A stretch of DNA of 64,000 bases from Stutzerimonas stutzeri (GCA_002345575.1 DDVX01000019.1:208615-272614); one strand, 5' to 3'. Counted from the stretch's first letter, positions 54,361-64,000 are shown. Numbers and translations: made by a program. Notes: generated from the sequence alone by a model not told the origin.

Positions 54361-57129
54361 ATGCTCAAGGACTTGGGAATCAAAAGTCGTGTAGTGCTGC
54401 TGACACTCCTGCCGGGGACCGCGCTGGCACTTGTGCTCGGCGCCTATTTCTCCTGGATGCAGCTGACCGAGATGCGTCACCAGCTCAATGAGCAGGGAAA
54501 GCTGATTGCCACTCAGCTGGCGCCACTGGCCGCGCCGGCCATGGCACAGGGGTATGGGCAACGGCTGCAACGCATCCTCAACCAAGTACTCGACCAGCCC
54601 GATGTGCGCGCGGTGACAGTGCTCGATATCGAGCGCAACCTGCTGGCCCACGCCGGGCCGAACATGATCACGCCTCCGCCGCCAGCCGATCCGGAAGCGC
54701 TGACCCAGGTCAGCAATCTGGATACCAGTCGTATCCTGCTGCCGATTCTGGGCAAGCACCTGCACTTGGCCAGCGCCGGGCAGAGCAGCAATCTGCAGCA
54801 GCTCGGCTGGCTGGAGCTGGAGCTCTCCCACGAGGGCACTCTGCTGCGTGGCTACCGCAGCATGTTCACCAGCCTGATGTTGATCAGCGCCGGGTTACTG
54901 ATCACCGCGTTACTGGCGTTTCGCATGAGCAGCGCAATCAGCAAGCCGCTGCACAAGGTCAAGGCCGCTGTGGCTCAGCTACGGGACGGGCACCTCGAAA
55001 CCCGCTTGCCAGCACTCGGTAGCCATGAGATGGATGAGTTGGCAGCAGGGATCAACCGCATGGCCGAGTCGCTGCTCAGTGCTCGTGAAGAGCTGCAGCA
55101 GAGCATCGACCAGGCCACCGAGGACGTGCGGCAGAATCTGGAAACCATCGAGATTCAGAACATCGAGCTGGATCTGGCGCGTAAGGAAGCCCTGGAAGCG
55201 AGCCGGATCAAGTCCGAATTCCTCGCTAACATGAGCCATGAAATCCGCACGCCGCTTAATGGCATCCTCGGCTTCACCCACTTGTTGCAAAAAAGCGACC
55301 TGACGCCGCGTCAGCAGGATTACCTGACGACCATCGAGCGGTCTGCCGACAGTCTGCTGGGCATCATCAACGAGATTCTCGACTTCTCCAAGATCGAAGC
55401 CGGCAAGCTGATACTAGAAAGCGTTCCGTTCAATCTGCGCGATCTGATCGAGGACACCCTGACTATTCTCGGCCCGGCGGCACACGCCAAGCAGCTGGAA
55501 CTGGTCAGTCTGGTCTATCGCGACACGCCGTTGTCGCTGGTGGGTGATCCGCAGCGCCTCAAACAGATACTCACCAATCTGGTCAGCAATGCCATCAAGT
55601 TCACCAATGAAGGCACTATCGTGGTGCGCGCCATGGTCGAGGACGAGCGCACCGACCGCGCGCAGCTGCGCATCAGCGTGCAGGACACCGGTATAGGCCT
55701 GACCGAGCAGGACCTGCGAGGGCTGTTCCAAGCGTTCAGCCAAGCGGACAACTCACTGTCGCGCCAGCCGGGCGGTACCGGCTTGGGACTGGTGATTTCC
55801 AGGCGCCTGGTGGAGCAGATGGGCGGTGAGATCGGCGTCGACAGCATTCCTGATGAAGGCTCTGAATTCTGGCTTAGCCTGAGTCTGCCCAGGGCTGCGG
55901 ATGATATCGAGGACCTGCCGCGTCCGGCCCTGCTGGGGCGCCGGGTGGCGATGCTCGAATTGCATCCGCTGGCACGCGAGGCACTGCGTCACCAGCTGGA
56001 AAGCTGTGGCCTGGAGGTGTTGCCGTTCGACAGCCTGGACCAGTTGCAGGAAGCGGTCTCCGCGCAGCGGAGCATCGAGCCTATCGAAGCAGCCGTGCTT
56101 GGCGTGACCGAGCGCGAGATCGCTCCTGAACAACTGCGCCCGCGCCTGTGGGAACTGGAAGGGCTTGGCTGCAAATCCATCGTGCTGTGCCCGACCAGCG
56201 AACAGACGCAGTTTCACGAAGCACTGCCCGAATCCCACACCTACTCCCAGCTACAGGGCAAGCCTGCCTGTACACGCAAGCTGCAGCGGGTCTTGCTTGA
56301 TCTGCTGCACCCGCAGCAGGGGCTGGTCGAGCCGATGGTGATATCCGCAACCCGTGCGCCACGGGTGCTCTGTGTCGATGACAATCCCGCCAACCTGCTG
56401 CTGTTGGAAACCCTGCTGATGCACATGGGCGGCGACGCCGTGGCAGTGAGTAGCGGTCAGGAGGCGCTTGAGGCGGTCAAACGCACGAGCTTCGACATGG
56501 TGTTCATGGATATGCAGATGCCTGGCATGGACGGCCGTCAGACCACCGAGGCAATCCGCCAGTGGGAGGTCGATAGTGATCAGCCGCCCTTGCCAATCGT
56601 CGCGCTCACTGCCCACGCGTTATCCAGCGAAAAGCGCTCGTTGCTGCAGAGCGGCCTGGACGACTACCTGACCAAGCCGATCAGCGAGCGACAGCTGGCC
56701 CAGGTCGTACTGAAGTGGACCGGCCTGCCGTTACCTCGCAGCACCGCTGTTTTTGCTCCAGTGGAGCCGATGCCGCCGGAGAACAACCTCAAGGTGCTTG
56801 ATGCTGAAGAAGGTCTGCGTCTGGCTGCGGGCAAGTCTGACCTGGCAGCAGAGATGATCAGCATGCTGCTGGCTTCGTTGGAAGAAGATCGTCAGGGCAT
56901 TCGTGAGGCGCGGCTGGCCAATGATCAGCAGATGCTGATCGAACGAGTGCACCGGCTGCATGGCGCAACGCGCTATTGCGGGGTGCCGCAGCTACGTGCG
57001 GCCTGTGAGCGCAGCGAAATTCTGCTCAAGAAGAACCATCCCAACGCCACTCAGGCGCTGGATGAGCTGGACCGGGCTATCGACCGCCTGCAGAGCGAGG
57101 CGCAGATCGATCTGGGTGGCGGCATCTGA
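54361..57129 (+). CDS. gacS: hybrid sensor kinase GacS
   Basis: GacS (922 residues) heads the Gac/Rsm pathway that switches pseudomonads to secondary metabolism and biofilm. It has two membrane helices (about 11-33 and 168-187) around a periplasmic sensor, HAMP, a kinase with H293 (NMSHEIRTPLNGIL), ATPase motifs, a receiver (VFMDMQMPGMDG) and a C-terminal Hpt domain (VHRLHGATRYCG). The ATG at 54361 gives the conserved MLKDLGIK N-terminus; an in-frame ATG 18 bases earlier is less likely. Confidence 0.96.
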   Translation: MLKDLGIKSRVVLLTLLPGTALALVLGAYFSWMQLTEMRHQLNEQGKLIATQLAPLAAPAMAQGYGQRLQRILNQVLDQPDVRAVTVLDIERNLLAHAGPNMITPPPPADPEALTQVSNLDTSRILLPILGKHLHLASAGQSSNLQQLGWLELELSHEGTLLRGYRSMFTSLMLISAGLLITALLAFRMSSAISKPLHKVKAAVAQLRDGHLETRLPALGSHEMDELAAGINRMAESLLSAREELQQSIDQATEDVRQNLETIEIQNIELDLARKEALEASRIKSEFLANMSHEIRTPLNGILGFTHLLQKSDLTPRQQDYLTTIERSADSLLGIINEILDFSKIEAGKLILESVPFNLRDLIEDTLTILGPAAHAKQLELVSLVYRDTPLSLVGDPQRLKQILTNLVSNAIKFTNEGTIVVRAMVEDERTDRAQLRISVQDTGIGLTEQDLRGLFQAFSQADNSLSRQPGGTGLGLVISRRLVEQMGGEIGVDSIPDEGSEFWLSLSLPRAADDIEDLPRPALLGRRVAMLELHPLAREALRHQLESCGLEVLPFDSLDQLQEAVSAQRSIEPIEAAVLGVTEREIAPEQLRPRLWELEGLGCKSIVLCPTSEQTQFHEALPESHTYSQLQGKPACTRKLQRVLLDLLHPQQGLVEPMVISATRAPRVLCVDDNPANLLLLETLLMHMGGDAVAVSSGQEALEAVKRTSFDMVFMDMQMPGMDGRQTTEAIRQWEVDSDQPPLPIVALTAHALSSEKRSLLQSGLDDYLTKPISERQLAQVVLKWTGLPLPRSTAVFAPVEPMPPENNLKVLDAEEGLRLAAGKSDLAAEMISMLLASLEEDRQGIREARLANDQQMLIERVHRLHGATRYCGVPQLRAACERSEILLKKNHPNATQALDELDRAIDRLQSEAQIDLGGGI

Positions 57130-57167
57130 GACCTGCGCCGGCTTCCATGTCCCCGTTTGGGAGCCAC

Positions 57168-58964
57168 TCACTCTCCCATCACCACGCCTTCACGGCGCGG
57201 ATCGGCGCCGCCGAACCAGCCGCTATCGGTGCGCTGGATGGCTTGCAGGCCGCTGGTCAAGGCTGCTTCCCTTACCTGGTGACCGCGGGCTTCAAGGGCC
57301 TTGACGGTACTTGCTGAAAAGCCTCCTGCTTCCAGTATCGTCGGCCCGTTGAAACTGCCGAAGTTAGGCAGGTCGATGGCCCGCTGCGCATCCAGTTCCC
57401 AGTCATAAAGACCGAGCAGGGTCTTGGCGGTGAAGTGGATGATTGCCGAGCCGCCGGGTGAGCCAACGCTGGCTAGCAAGCGGTTACTCTCGGCATCGAA
57501 AACCAGGGTTGGGTTCATACTCGAGCGCGGGCGCTTGTTCGCCTCGACCCGGTTGGCCACGGGTCGCCCTTCGGCATCCTGTGGTACGAAGGCAAAATCG
57601 GTGAGTTGGTTGTTCAGCAGGTAGCCGCCGGGCAGGCCGGTGCCGCCATCGTTGAGCAGGCGCGAGCCGAAAGCCTGTTCAATGCTGGAGGTCATCGCCA
57701 GCGCATTGCCTTCACCATCGACGATGCTGATATGGCTGGTGCCGTATTCAGGCTGCTCGGGTTGAGCCGCGAAGGCGACGGACATCGAACCCGGATTGCC
57801 CGCTTCGGCCGTGCCCATGCTGCGCTCGCCGATCTGTGCGGCGCGCCGTTTCAGGTAGGCGGGGGCGAGCAGGCTGTTCCAGTCGCCGCCGGGCGCCGGC
57901 ACGAAGTCGGGGTCGGCCAGGTACTGCGCACGGTCGGCATAGGCCAGGCGCGCCGCCTCGGTGTAGCGATGTAGGAAATCAGCGGAAGGGACGCCTCGTT
58001 CCAGTGCCGGGATTGGCGACAGGTGTTCGAGCATCCCGAGGATCTGCATCTGGGTGATATGCCCCGACGACGGCGGTGGGAAGCCGCAAACGCGGTAGCG
58101 TTGCTGCCAAAGCGTGCACATGGCGTCGAGCTGGCGGGGCGTGTAGCCGCCCAGATCGGCGAGGCTCAAGTATCCTGGATTGCTCGGGTGCCGTTTGACC
58201 TGATCGATCACAGCTTCGGCGTTGCGACCGCCATAGAAGGCCGAGCTGCCGTGTGCAGCCACCTCGCGCAGTAACGCGCCGAGGGCCGGATTGCGCAGAC
58301 GATGGCCGACCGGCAGAGGCGAGCCGTCCTCCTGATAATAGAAGGCGGCTGCCTGCGGGTTGTCCCGCAGGGCTGGGTCCCGAGCGAGCAGAGCATGCAG
58401 GCGCGGGCTGACCTCGAAGCCTTTTTCGGCAAGGCTTATGGCGCTCTGGAACAGGTGTTTCCAAGGCAGTTTTCCATGCTCTCGGTGAGCCTGTTCGAGC
58501 ATCTTCAGTACGCCGGGCACGCCCACTGAACGGCCGCCCGCCACGGCTTGGAGAAAGTCCATCGGCGTGCCGTCGGCGTTGAGGAAGAGGTTTTCATCCA
58601 CGCCCGCCGGTGCTGTTTCACGGCCGTCGAAGGCGGCGACCCGTTCGCCATCCCAGTGCAGCAGGTAGGCGCCGCCGCCAATGCCGCTCGATTGCGGTTC
58701 GACCAGGGTCAGCACCATCTGTACGGCAATGGCGGCATCCATTGCGCTGCCGCCGGCCTTTAGAATCTGATAGCCGGCTTCGGTGGCCAGCGGGTTGGCG
58801 GCGGCCACGGCAAAGCGTTCAACGGCCCAGCCGGGCTTGGTAGCAAAACCACTGGCGGCTTCGGGGGCGATCTGTGGGGTTTCAGCGAGGTGCTCGGGCG
58901 CATGGCAGGCGCTCACGCCCATCAGCAGCAGGCTTGAAAGAAGGGCAATGCGTGCGTTGAACAT
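57168..58964 (-). CDS. ggt: gamma-glutamyltransferase
   Basis: This 598-residue enzyme cleaves and transfers gamma-glutamyl groups from glutathione, usually in the periplasm. Its N-terminus looks like a lipoprotein signal (LLLMGVSAC). It self-cleaves before the nucleophile Thr in YGTSHISIVDGEGNALAM; the small subunit includes GSPGGSAII. The start could also be a GTG 9 bases upstream. It is convergent with gacS and divergent from cysM. Confidence 0.92.
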   Translation of the reverse strand: MFNARIALLSSLLLMGVSACHAPEHLAETPQIAPEAASGFATKPGWAVERFAVAAANPLATEAGYQILKAGGSAMDAAIAVQMVLTLVEPQSSGIGGGAYLLHWDGERVAAFDGRETAPAGVDENLFLNADGTPMDFLQAVAGGRSVGVPGVLKMLEQAHREHGKLPWKHLFQSAISLAEKGFEVSPRLHALLARDPALRDNPQAAAFYYQEDGSPLPVGHRLRNPALGALLREVAAHGSSAFYGGRNAEAVIDQVKRHPSNPGYLSLADLGGYTPRQLDAMCTLWQQRYRVCGFPPPSSGHITQMQILGMLEHLSPIPALERGVPSADFLHRYTEAARLAYADRAQYLADPDFVPAPGGDWNSLLAPAYLKRRAAQIGERSMGTAEAGNPGSMSVAFAAQPEQPEYGTSHISIVDGEGNALAMTSSIEQAFGSRLLNDGGTGLPGGYLLNNQLTDFAFVPQDAEGRPVANRVEANKRPRSSMNPTLVFDAESNRLLASVGSPGGSAIIHFTAKTLLGLYDWELDAQRAIDLPNFGSFNGPTILEAGGFSASTVKALEARGHQVREAALTSGLQAIQRTDSGWFGGADPRREGVVMGE

Positions 58965-59139
58965 GGGATTCACTCGTTGACCATAGGCTTTGCCGACAGC
59001 TTACAGAAAAGGCTCCTTAGCGAACGTTCCGTGCAAGGCAGACGTAATGTCGATAGGCGTGCCAGCACATTGCGCTCTGCACGTCGTCCAGCGTTGCCGG
59101 TATCATGTGCGCCTTTCACGCCGTGCGGTTTACCACGCC

Positions 59140-60042
59140 ATGACAATTCAGTACCCGACCATTGCCGATTGCGTCGGCAACACTCCGCTGGTTCGCCTGC
59201 AACGTCTGCCGGGTGAAACCAGCAACACGCTGCTGGTCAAGCTCGAAGGCAACAACCCCGCCGGTTCGGTCAAGGACCGCCCGGCGCTGTCGATGATCGC
59301 GCGCGCCGAGGCCCGTGGCGACATTCAGCCTGGCGATACCCTGATCGAGGCTACTTCGGGCAACACCGGTATCGCTCTGGCCATGGCCGCAGCGATCAAG
59401 GGCTACAAATTCATCCTGATCATGCCGGATAACTCCAGCGCCGAGCGCAAGGCGGCAATGACTGCCTATGGCGCCGAGCTGATTCTGGTGAGCAAGGAAG
59501 AGGGCATGGAAGGTGCCCGCGACCTGGCGCTGAAGATGCAGGCCGAAGGCCGTGGCAAGGTGCTCGACCAGTTCGCCAATGGCGACAACCCCGAAGCGCA
59601 CTACAGCAGCACCGGCCCGGAAATCTGGCAGCAGACCGGTGGTGGCATTACCCATTTCGTCAGCTCCATGGGGACCACCGGCACCATCATGGGTGTGTCG
59701 CGCTACCTCAAGGAACAGAACCCGCGGGTGCAGATTGTGGGCTTGCAGCCCATGGAAGGTGCGGCGATTCCGGGCATCCGCCGCTGGCCGCAGGAATACC
59801 TGCCGAAGATCTATCAGGCTGAGCGGGTGGACCGCGTGGTTGATATGTCCCAGGCCGAGGCGGAGACCGTCATGCGCCGCCTGGCACGTGAGGAAGGCAT
59901 CTTCTGCGGCGTGTCCTCCGGCGGTGCGGTTGCTGCGGCGCTGCGTCTGTCGCAGGAAGTCGAGAATGCGGTGATCGTCGCCATCATCTGCGACCGGGGC
60001 GACCGCTATCTTTCGACCGGCGTCTACGACGAGCCCAAATGA
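59140..60042 (+). CDS. cysM: cysteine synthase B
   Basis: CysM (300 residues) makes cysteine from O-acetylserine and sulfide or thiosulfate. The PLP lysine is K45 in NPAGSVKDRPA, the phosphate loop is SSMGTTGTIMG, and TSGNTGIALA is the substrate loop. I chose MTIQYPTIADCVGNTPL; the frame is open 150 bases upstream, but no upstream part belongs to the family. The ribosome-binding site is weak. Confidence 0.96.
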   Translation: MTIQYPTIADCVGNTPLVRLQRLPGETSNTLLVKLEGNNPAGSVKDRPALSMIARAEARGDIQPGDTLIEATSGNTGIALAMAAAIKGYKFILIMPDNSSAERKAAMTAYGAELILVSKEEGMEGARDLALKMQAEGRGKVLDQFANGDNPEAHYSSTGPEIWQQTGGGITHFVSSMGTTGTIMGVSRYLKEQNPRVQIVGLQPMEGAAIPGIRRWPQEYLPKIYQAERVDRVVDMSQAEAETVMRRLAREEGIFCGVSSGGAVAAALRLSQEVENAVIVAIICDRGDRYLSTGVYDEPK

Positions 60043-60088
60043 GCAGCGTTGTCTTGAATGATGTCAATCTGATTGGTCGGAGCCGCTA

Positions 60089-61441
60089 ATGGCCCGAAAC
60101 GGTGGTGGCCTGCGCTTTCAGCCCAGCGGTGGCGAGAAAAAAGCGCAGATTCCGGTGGGCAAGAAACAGCGCCTGCGTATCGAGCGGTTATCTAACGACG
60201 GGCGCGGTATCGCCTTTGTCGAGGGACGCACCTGGTTCGTCGAGGGCTCCTTGCCTGACGAAGAGGTTGAAGCGCGCGTGCTGGCGGCACGCAGCAAGGT
60301 GGTTGAGGCGCGCACCGAGCGGGTACTGACGGCTAGCGAGCAACGCCGTACCGAACCCTGTGTCCATGCACGCAGCTGTGGCGGCTGCAGTTTGCAGCAC
60401 CTGCCGGCCGGCGATCAGCTGGCTCTCAAGGAGCGCAGCCTGGCTGATCAGCTCTCGCGCCAGGGAATCGAACCGAAGAACTGGGCGCCGGCGCTGACCG
60501 GCCCTGAGTTCGGCTATCGGCGGCGAGCACGGCTGGCGGTGCGCTGGGATCACAAGGCGCGGCGGCTCGATGTGGGCTTTCGTGCATCTGCCAGCCAGGA
60601 CATCGTTTCGATCCATGAATGCCCTGTGCTGGTACAGCCCTTGCAGACACTGCTGCCGGCACTGTTGAAGACCCTGCACGAGTTAGACAAACCACAGGTG
60701 CTCGGCCATGTGGAGCTGTTCAGCGGTTTTGCCGAGGCCGTGCTCATTCGGCATACGGCGGCGCTGGCCGAGGCGGATCTGCAACGACTTGCGGTCTTTG
60801 CACGGGAGCAGGGCGTTCAGCTTTGGCTGCAGGGCGAAGGGCAACCGCAGCCGCTGGACGCGGACGCGGAGCTGGGTTACCGGCTGCCTACCTGGGATCT
60901 GGAGCTGGAGTGGCGGCCGGGTGACTTCGTGCAGGTCAACGCGCCGGTGAATGAGGCAATGATCGCCCAGGCGCTGGATTGGCTGGCGCCACAGGCTGGT
61001 GAGCGCGTGCTGGATCTGTTCTGCGGGCTGGGCAATTTCGCCTTGCCGCTGGCACGCATCGGTGCCGAAGTGGTGGCGGTCGAAGGTGTCGCGGAAATGG
61101 TCGAGCGTGCCCGCACCAATGCGGTGCGTAACGGCCTGCAAAGGGCGCACTTTTATCAGGCGGATCTGTCGAAGCCGCTGGCAGAGGCCGAGTGGGCAAA
61201 AGGCGGGTTTGCTGCGGTACTGCTGGACCCGCCGCGTGATGGCGCCTACGAGCTGGTCGGGCAGATGTCGACTTTAGGCGCACGGCGCGTGGCTTATGTT
61301 TCGTGCAACCCTGCAACGTTGGCGCGTGATGCGGCCGAGCTGGTTCGTCAGGGTTATAGACTGGAAAAGGTCGGGGTGCTGGACATGTTTCCGCAAACGG
61401 CGCATGTCGAGGCGATGGCGTTTTTCAGCAAGCCTGAGTAG
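60089..61441 (+). CDS. rlmD: 23S rRNA m5U1939 methyltransferase
   Basis: RlmD (450 residues, formerly RumA) methylates U1939 of 23S rRNA. It has an N-terminal TRAM domain (about 20-80), a [4Fe-4S] site with CVHARSCGGC and a distant Cys (HECPVL), a SAM motif LDLFCGLGNFALPLA, and the catalytic cysteine in VSCNPATLARD. CGGAG lies before the ATG. It is co-directional with relA. Confidence 0.96.
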   Translation: MARNGGGLRFQPSGGEKKAQIPVGKKQRLRIERLSNDGRGIAFVEGRTWFVEGSLPDEEVEARVLAARSKVVEARTERVLTASEQRRTEPCVHARSCGGCSLQHLPAGDQLALKERSLADQLSRQGIEPKNWAPALTGPEFGYRRRARLAVRWDHKARRLDVGFRASASQDIVSIHECPVLVQPLQTLLPALLKTLHELDKPQVLGHVELFSGFAEAVLIRHTAALAEADLQRLAVFAREQGVQLWLQGEGQPQPLDADAELGYRLPTWDLELEWRPGDFVQVNAPVNEAMIAQALDWLAPQAGERVLDLFCGLGNFALPLARIGAEVVAVEGVAEMVERARTNAVRNGLQRAHFYQADLSKPLAEAEWAKGGFAAVLLDPPRDGAYELVGQMSTLGARRVAYVSCNPATLARDAAELVRQGYRLEKVGVLDMFPQTAHVEAMAFFSKPE

Positions 61442-61505
61442 CAACGATCCTGGTGATAGAACGCCGGCGTGTTCGATGCAGTAACTGCATAGAGGGAAGG
61501 TAACA

Positions 61506-63749
61506 ATGGTTCAGGTCAGAGCGCTTCAGCCGATCAATACCGACGGCAGCATCAATCTTGAAGGCTGGCTCGATCATGTGCAGGGCATGCTCCCGGCGCT
61601 CGACCGTGACGCACTCAAGAAAGCCTGCGACTACGCCCGCGAGGCCGAGCAACAGGCCAATGCGGCACAGAATCTGTGGAGCGAAGGCACGTCCAGTTAC
61701 CAGACGGGACTGGAAATCGCCGTGATTCTTGCCGACCTCAAGCTTGATCAGCAAAGCTTGGTGGCCGGCGTGATCTACCGCGGCGTGCGTGAGGGCAAGA
61801 TCCAGTTGGCCGAGGTCCATCGGCAATTTGGGCCGGTGGTTGCCAAGCTCATTGCCGGGGTGTTGCGCATGGCGGCGATCAGCACCAGTCTGAACCCCCG
61901 TGAATCGCTGGTTCTCGGCCCCCAGACCCAGGTGGAAAACCTGCGCAAGATGCTGGTGGCTATGGTCGATGACGTGCGCGTCGCGCTGATCAAGCTGGCC
62001 GAGCGCACATGCGCCATCCGCGCGGTAAAAAACACCGACGATGACAAGCGTCACCGCGTCGCCCGTGAGGTGTTCGACATCTATGCGCCGCTGGCGCATC
62101 GCCTCGGCATCGGTCATATCAAGTGGGAGCTGGAGGACCTGTCCTTCCGCTACCTGGAGCCTGAGCAGTACAAGCAGATCGCCCAGTTGCTGCACGAGCG
62201 GCGCGTGGACCGTGAGCAATATATCGACAACGTAGTGCAGCAATTGCGCGACGAGCTTACCGCCGCCGATATCGAGCCCGATATCGACGGCCGAGCCAAA
62301 CACATCTATTCCATCTGGCGGAAGATGCAGAAGAAAGGCCTGCAGTTCAGCCAGATCTATGACGTTCGCGCCGTGCGCGTGCTGGTGCCCGAAGTGCGCG
62401 ACTGCTACACCGCGCTGGGCATTGTGCATACCTTGTGGCGGCACATTCCCAAGGAGTTCGACGACTACATCGCCAACCCTAAGGAGAACGGCTACCGCTC
62501 GCTGCATACCGCAGTGATTGGCCCGGAAGGCAAGGTGCTGGAGGTGCAGATTCGCACCAAGGCCATGCATGAGGAAGCCGAGCTGGGCGTATGCGCGCAC
62601 TGGCGCTACAAGGGCACGGACGTGAATTCCGGCTCGGACCACTACGAGGAAAAGATCGCCTGGCTGCGCCAGGTTCTCGAGTGGCATGAGGAACTGGGCG
62701 ACATCGGTGGGCTGGCCGATCAGTTGCGAGTCGATATCGAGCCGGACCGCGTATACGTCTTTACTCCCGACGGACACGCCATCGATCTGCCCAAGGGCGC
62801 GACGCCGCTGGATTTCGCCTACCGCGTGCATACCGAGATCGGCCACAACTGCCGGGGCGCCAAGGTCAACGGGCGCATCGTGCCGCTCAACTACAGTCTG
62901 CAGACCGGCGAGCAGGTGGAAATTATCACCAGCAAGCAGGGTTCGCCGAGCCGTGACTGGCTGAACCCCAACCTGGGCTACATCACCAGCTCGCGCTCAC
63001 GGGCGAAGATTGTCCACTGGTTCAAGCTGCAGGCCCGCGACCAGAACGTTGCTGCCGGCAAGGCCATGCTCGAACGTGAACTGGGGCGTTTGGACCTGCC
63101 TCCGGTTGATTTCGACAAACTGGCGGAAAAGGCCAACCTGAAAGCCGCCGAGGACATGTTCTCCGCCTTGGGTGCCGGTGATCTGCGCCTGGCCTATCTA
63201 GTCAATCTTGCGCAGCAGCTGGTGGAACCTGAGCGCGGCTACGACCAGTTGGAACTGATTCCCCGGCGTTCGACCCCGTATAGGCCGGGCAAGCGCGGCG
63301 ATGTGCAGATTCAGGGCGTCGGCAACCTGCTGACGCAGATGGCCGGTTGCTGCCAGCCGCTGCCGGGTGATCCTATCGTCGGCTACATCACCATTGGTCG
63401 TGGCGTCAGTATCCACCGCCAGGATTGCGCCTCGGTGTTGCAGCTGGAAGGCCGCGAGCCGGAACGGATCATTCAGGTCAGCTGGGGACCGATTCCCGAG
63501 AAGACCTATCCAGTGGATATCGTCATCCGTGCCTATGACCGTGCCGGGCTTTTGCGCGATATCTCCCAGGTGCTGCTCAACGAGCGGATCAACGTCCTAT
63601 CGACCAACACGCGTTCGAACAAGGAAGACAGCACCGCGCAGATGTTGCTGACCATCGAGATTCCAGGATTGAACGCGCTCGGGCGGTTGCTCAGCCGGAT
63701 TTCGCAGCTGCCCAATGTCATCGAAGCGAAGCGCCAGAGAGCTTCATAA
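61506..63749 (+). CDS. relA: (p)ppGpp synthetase RelA
   Basis: RelA (747 residues) makes (p)ppGpp on ribosomes stalled with uncharged tRNA. The hydrolase HD motif is lost (VIYRGVREGK), as in all RelA. The synthetase site is intact with YDVRAVRVLV, the RelA-type EFDDY (EXDD) and GYRSLHTAV. TGS (about 405-465), a zinc-finger-like segment and a C-terminal ACT domain follow. A GGAAGG Shine-Dalgarno precedes the ATG. Confidence 0.97.
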   Translation: MVQVRALQPINTDGSINLEGWLDHVQGMLPALDRDALKKACDYAREAEQQANAAQNLWSEGTSSYQTGLEIAVILADLKLDQQSLVAGVIYRGVREGKIQLAEVHRQFGPVVAKLIAGVLRMAAISTSLNPRESLVLGPQTQVENLRKMLVAMVDDVRVALIKLAERTCAIRAVKNTDDDKRHRVAREVFDIYAPLAHRLGIGHIKWELEDLSFRYLEPEQYKQIAQLLHERRVDREQYIDNVVQQLRDELTAADIEPDIDGRAKHIYSIWRKMQKKGLQFSQIYDVRAVRVLVPEVRDCYTALGIVHTLWRHIPKEFDDYIANPKENGYRSLHTAVIGPEGKVLEVQIRTKAMHEEAELGVCAHWRYKGTDVNSGSDHYEEKIAWLRQVLEWHEELGDIGGLADQLRVDIEPDRVYVFTPDGHAIDLPKGATPLDFAYRVHTEIGHNCRGAKVNGRIVPLNYSLQTGEQVEIITSKQGSPSRDWLNPNLGYITSSRSRAKIVHWFKLQARDQNVAAGKAMLERELGRLDLPPVDFDKLAEKANLKAAEDMFSALGAGDLRLAYLVNLAQQLVEPERGYDQLELIPRRSTPYRPGKRGDVQIQGVGNLLTQMAGCCQPLPGDPIVGYITIGRGVSIHRQDCASVLQLEGREPERIIQVSWGPIPEKTYPVDIVIRAYDRAGLLRDISQVLLNERINVLSTNTRSNKEDSTAQMLLTIEIPGLNALGRLLSRISQLPNVIEAKRQRAS

Positions 63750-63782
63750 GGCTTCAGTCTGGTGGTGTCGCTGGTCGCGTCA

Positions 63783-63860
63783 CGGTGGATGGGTGGAGCG
63801 TCATCCACCCTACAAATGATCAGACTGCGTAGGGTGGATGTCGCTTTTTACATCCACCGG
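63783..63860. repeat. facing REP pair between relA and mazG
   Basis: The first copy (63783-63813, minus) and second copy (63829-63860, plus) are GTAGGGTGGAT-type REPs in opposite orientation, with the GTAG feet facing each other across 15 bases. The stems are near perfect. They belong to the family linked with the RAYT at 42.2 kb. Confidence 0.85.
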
Positions 63861-63895
63861 AACGCCGTTACGATTGCACCGACCCGAGGAATCCC

Positions 63896-64000
63896 ATGTA
63901 CCAACTCAACGATCTGCTGCACCTGATGGCCCGTCTGCGTGACCCGCAGCATGGCTGCCCCTGGGACTTGCAGCAGGATTACGCCAGCATCGTGCCGCAC
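63896..64000 (+). CDS. mazG: nucleoside triphosphate pyrophosphohydrolase MazG (partial)
   Basis: Only the first 35 codons are in the window. MYQLNDLLHLMARLRDPQHGCPWDLQQDYASIVPH is the typical start of MazG, split here by the edge; the short part LRDPQHGCPWD is diagnostic. CGAGGA precedes the ATG at the expected spacing. MazG removes noncanonical NTPs and follows relA in many gammaproteobacteria. Confidence 0.92.
   Translation, partial: MYQLNDLLHLMARLRDPQHGCPWDLQQDYASIVPH

Noticed and set aside
61425..62846. 473-codon open frame opposite relA
   Set aside because: It is antisense to relA, its composition mirrors third-position GC bias, and no family is recognised.

Overview
The window is a stretch of a Pseudomonas chromosome of roughly 60 % GC. 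The evidence is gene content and order typical of the genus: a fused nuoCD, the moxR/DUF58/VWA (Bat) cluster next to a 180-kDa NAD-glutamate dehydrogenase, DUF2835-pyrD-rmf-rlmL, an EarP/EF-P pair with Arg32, nrdA-nrdB beside an RstA/RstB-like two-component system, and gacS-cysM-rlmD-relA-mazG. Segments that lie apart in P. aeruginosa are joined here, so it is another species of the genus. No tRNA, rRNA or CRISPR array was seen.

Layout. 1-4.0 kb (minus): start of the complex I operon, nuoA-B-CD-E-F, with nuoF running off the left edge. 4.3 kb: a short methyltransferase-like orphan behind a folded leader. 4.6-11.4 kb (minus): moxR, DUF58, DUF4381 and VWA/TPR/BatD genes in one tightly overlapping operon. 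11.6-16.5 kb: gdhB. 16.6-22 kb: an uncharacterised gene, DUF2835, pyrD, rmf with a structured leader, and rlmL. 22-31.9 kb: ZIP transporter, renalase-like flavoprotein, 4.5S RNA, earP, efp, a DNA glycosylase I-like gene, two NlpC/P60 lipoproteins, a phosphoesterase, bluB, cobU, and an exported glutathione-peroxidase-like protein. 31.9-39.2 kb: fadL-like porin, SpoU/TrmH methylase, PRISE-type SDR with a divergent HxlR regulator, a methyltransferase, a GNAT enzyme, and azoR with a divergent LysR.

39.2-44.3 kb is the accessory part: a 149-bp MITE-like element, a small coiled-coil gene plus zapA, a decayed duplicate of the lysR 3' end, an orphan uracil-glycosylase-fold-like gene, a PLD-type nuclease-like gene, a RAYT (REP-associated tyrosine transposase) bracketed by inverted REPs, and an AT-rich STAND/ORC-like ATPase. 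Matching REPs (GTAGGGTGGA...) are scattered at 37.3, 40.2, 45.6 and 63.8 kb, so the RAYT family has been active here.

44.3-64 kb returns to core genes: nrdB, nrdA with NrdR and DnaA boxes upstream, the RstAB-like pair, pcpS with a LysR gene, a TRIC/UPF0126 membrane protein, gacS, ggt, cysM, rlmD, relA and the start of mazG.

The strongest leads for something undescribed are the REPtron with its neighbouring UDG-like, PLD-like and ATPase genes, the MITE/zapA/lysR-remnant mosaic, and leader RNAs that appear able to hide start codons (rmf and the 4.29 kb orphan).
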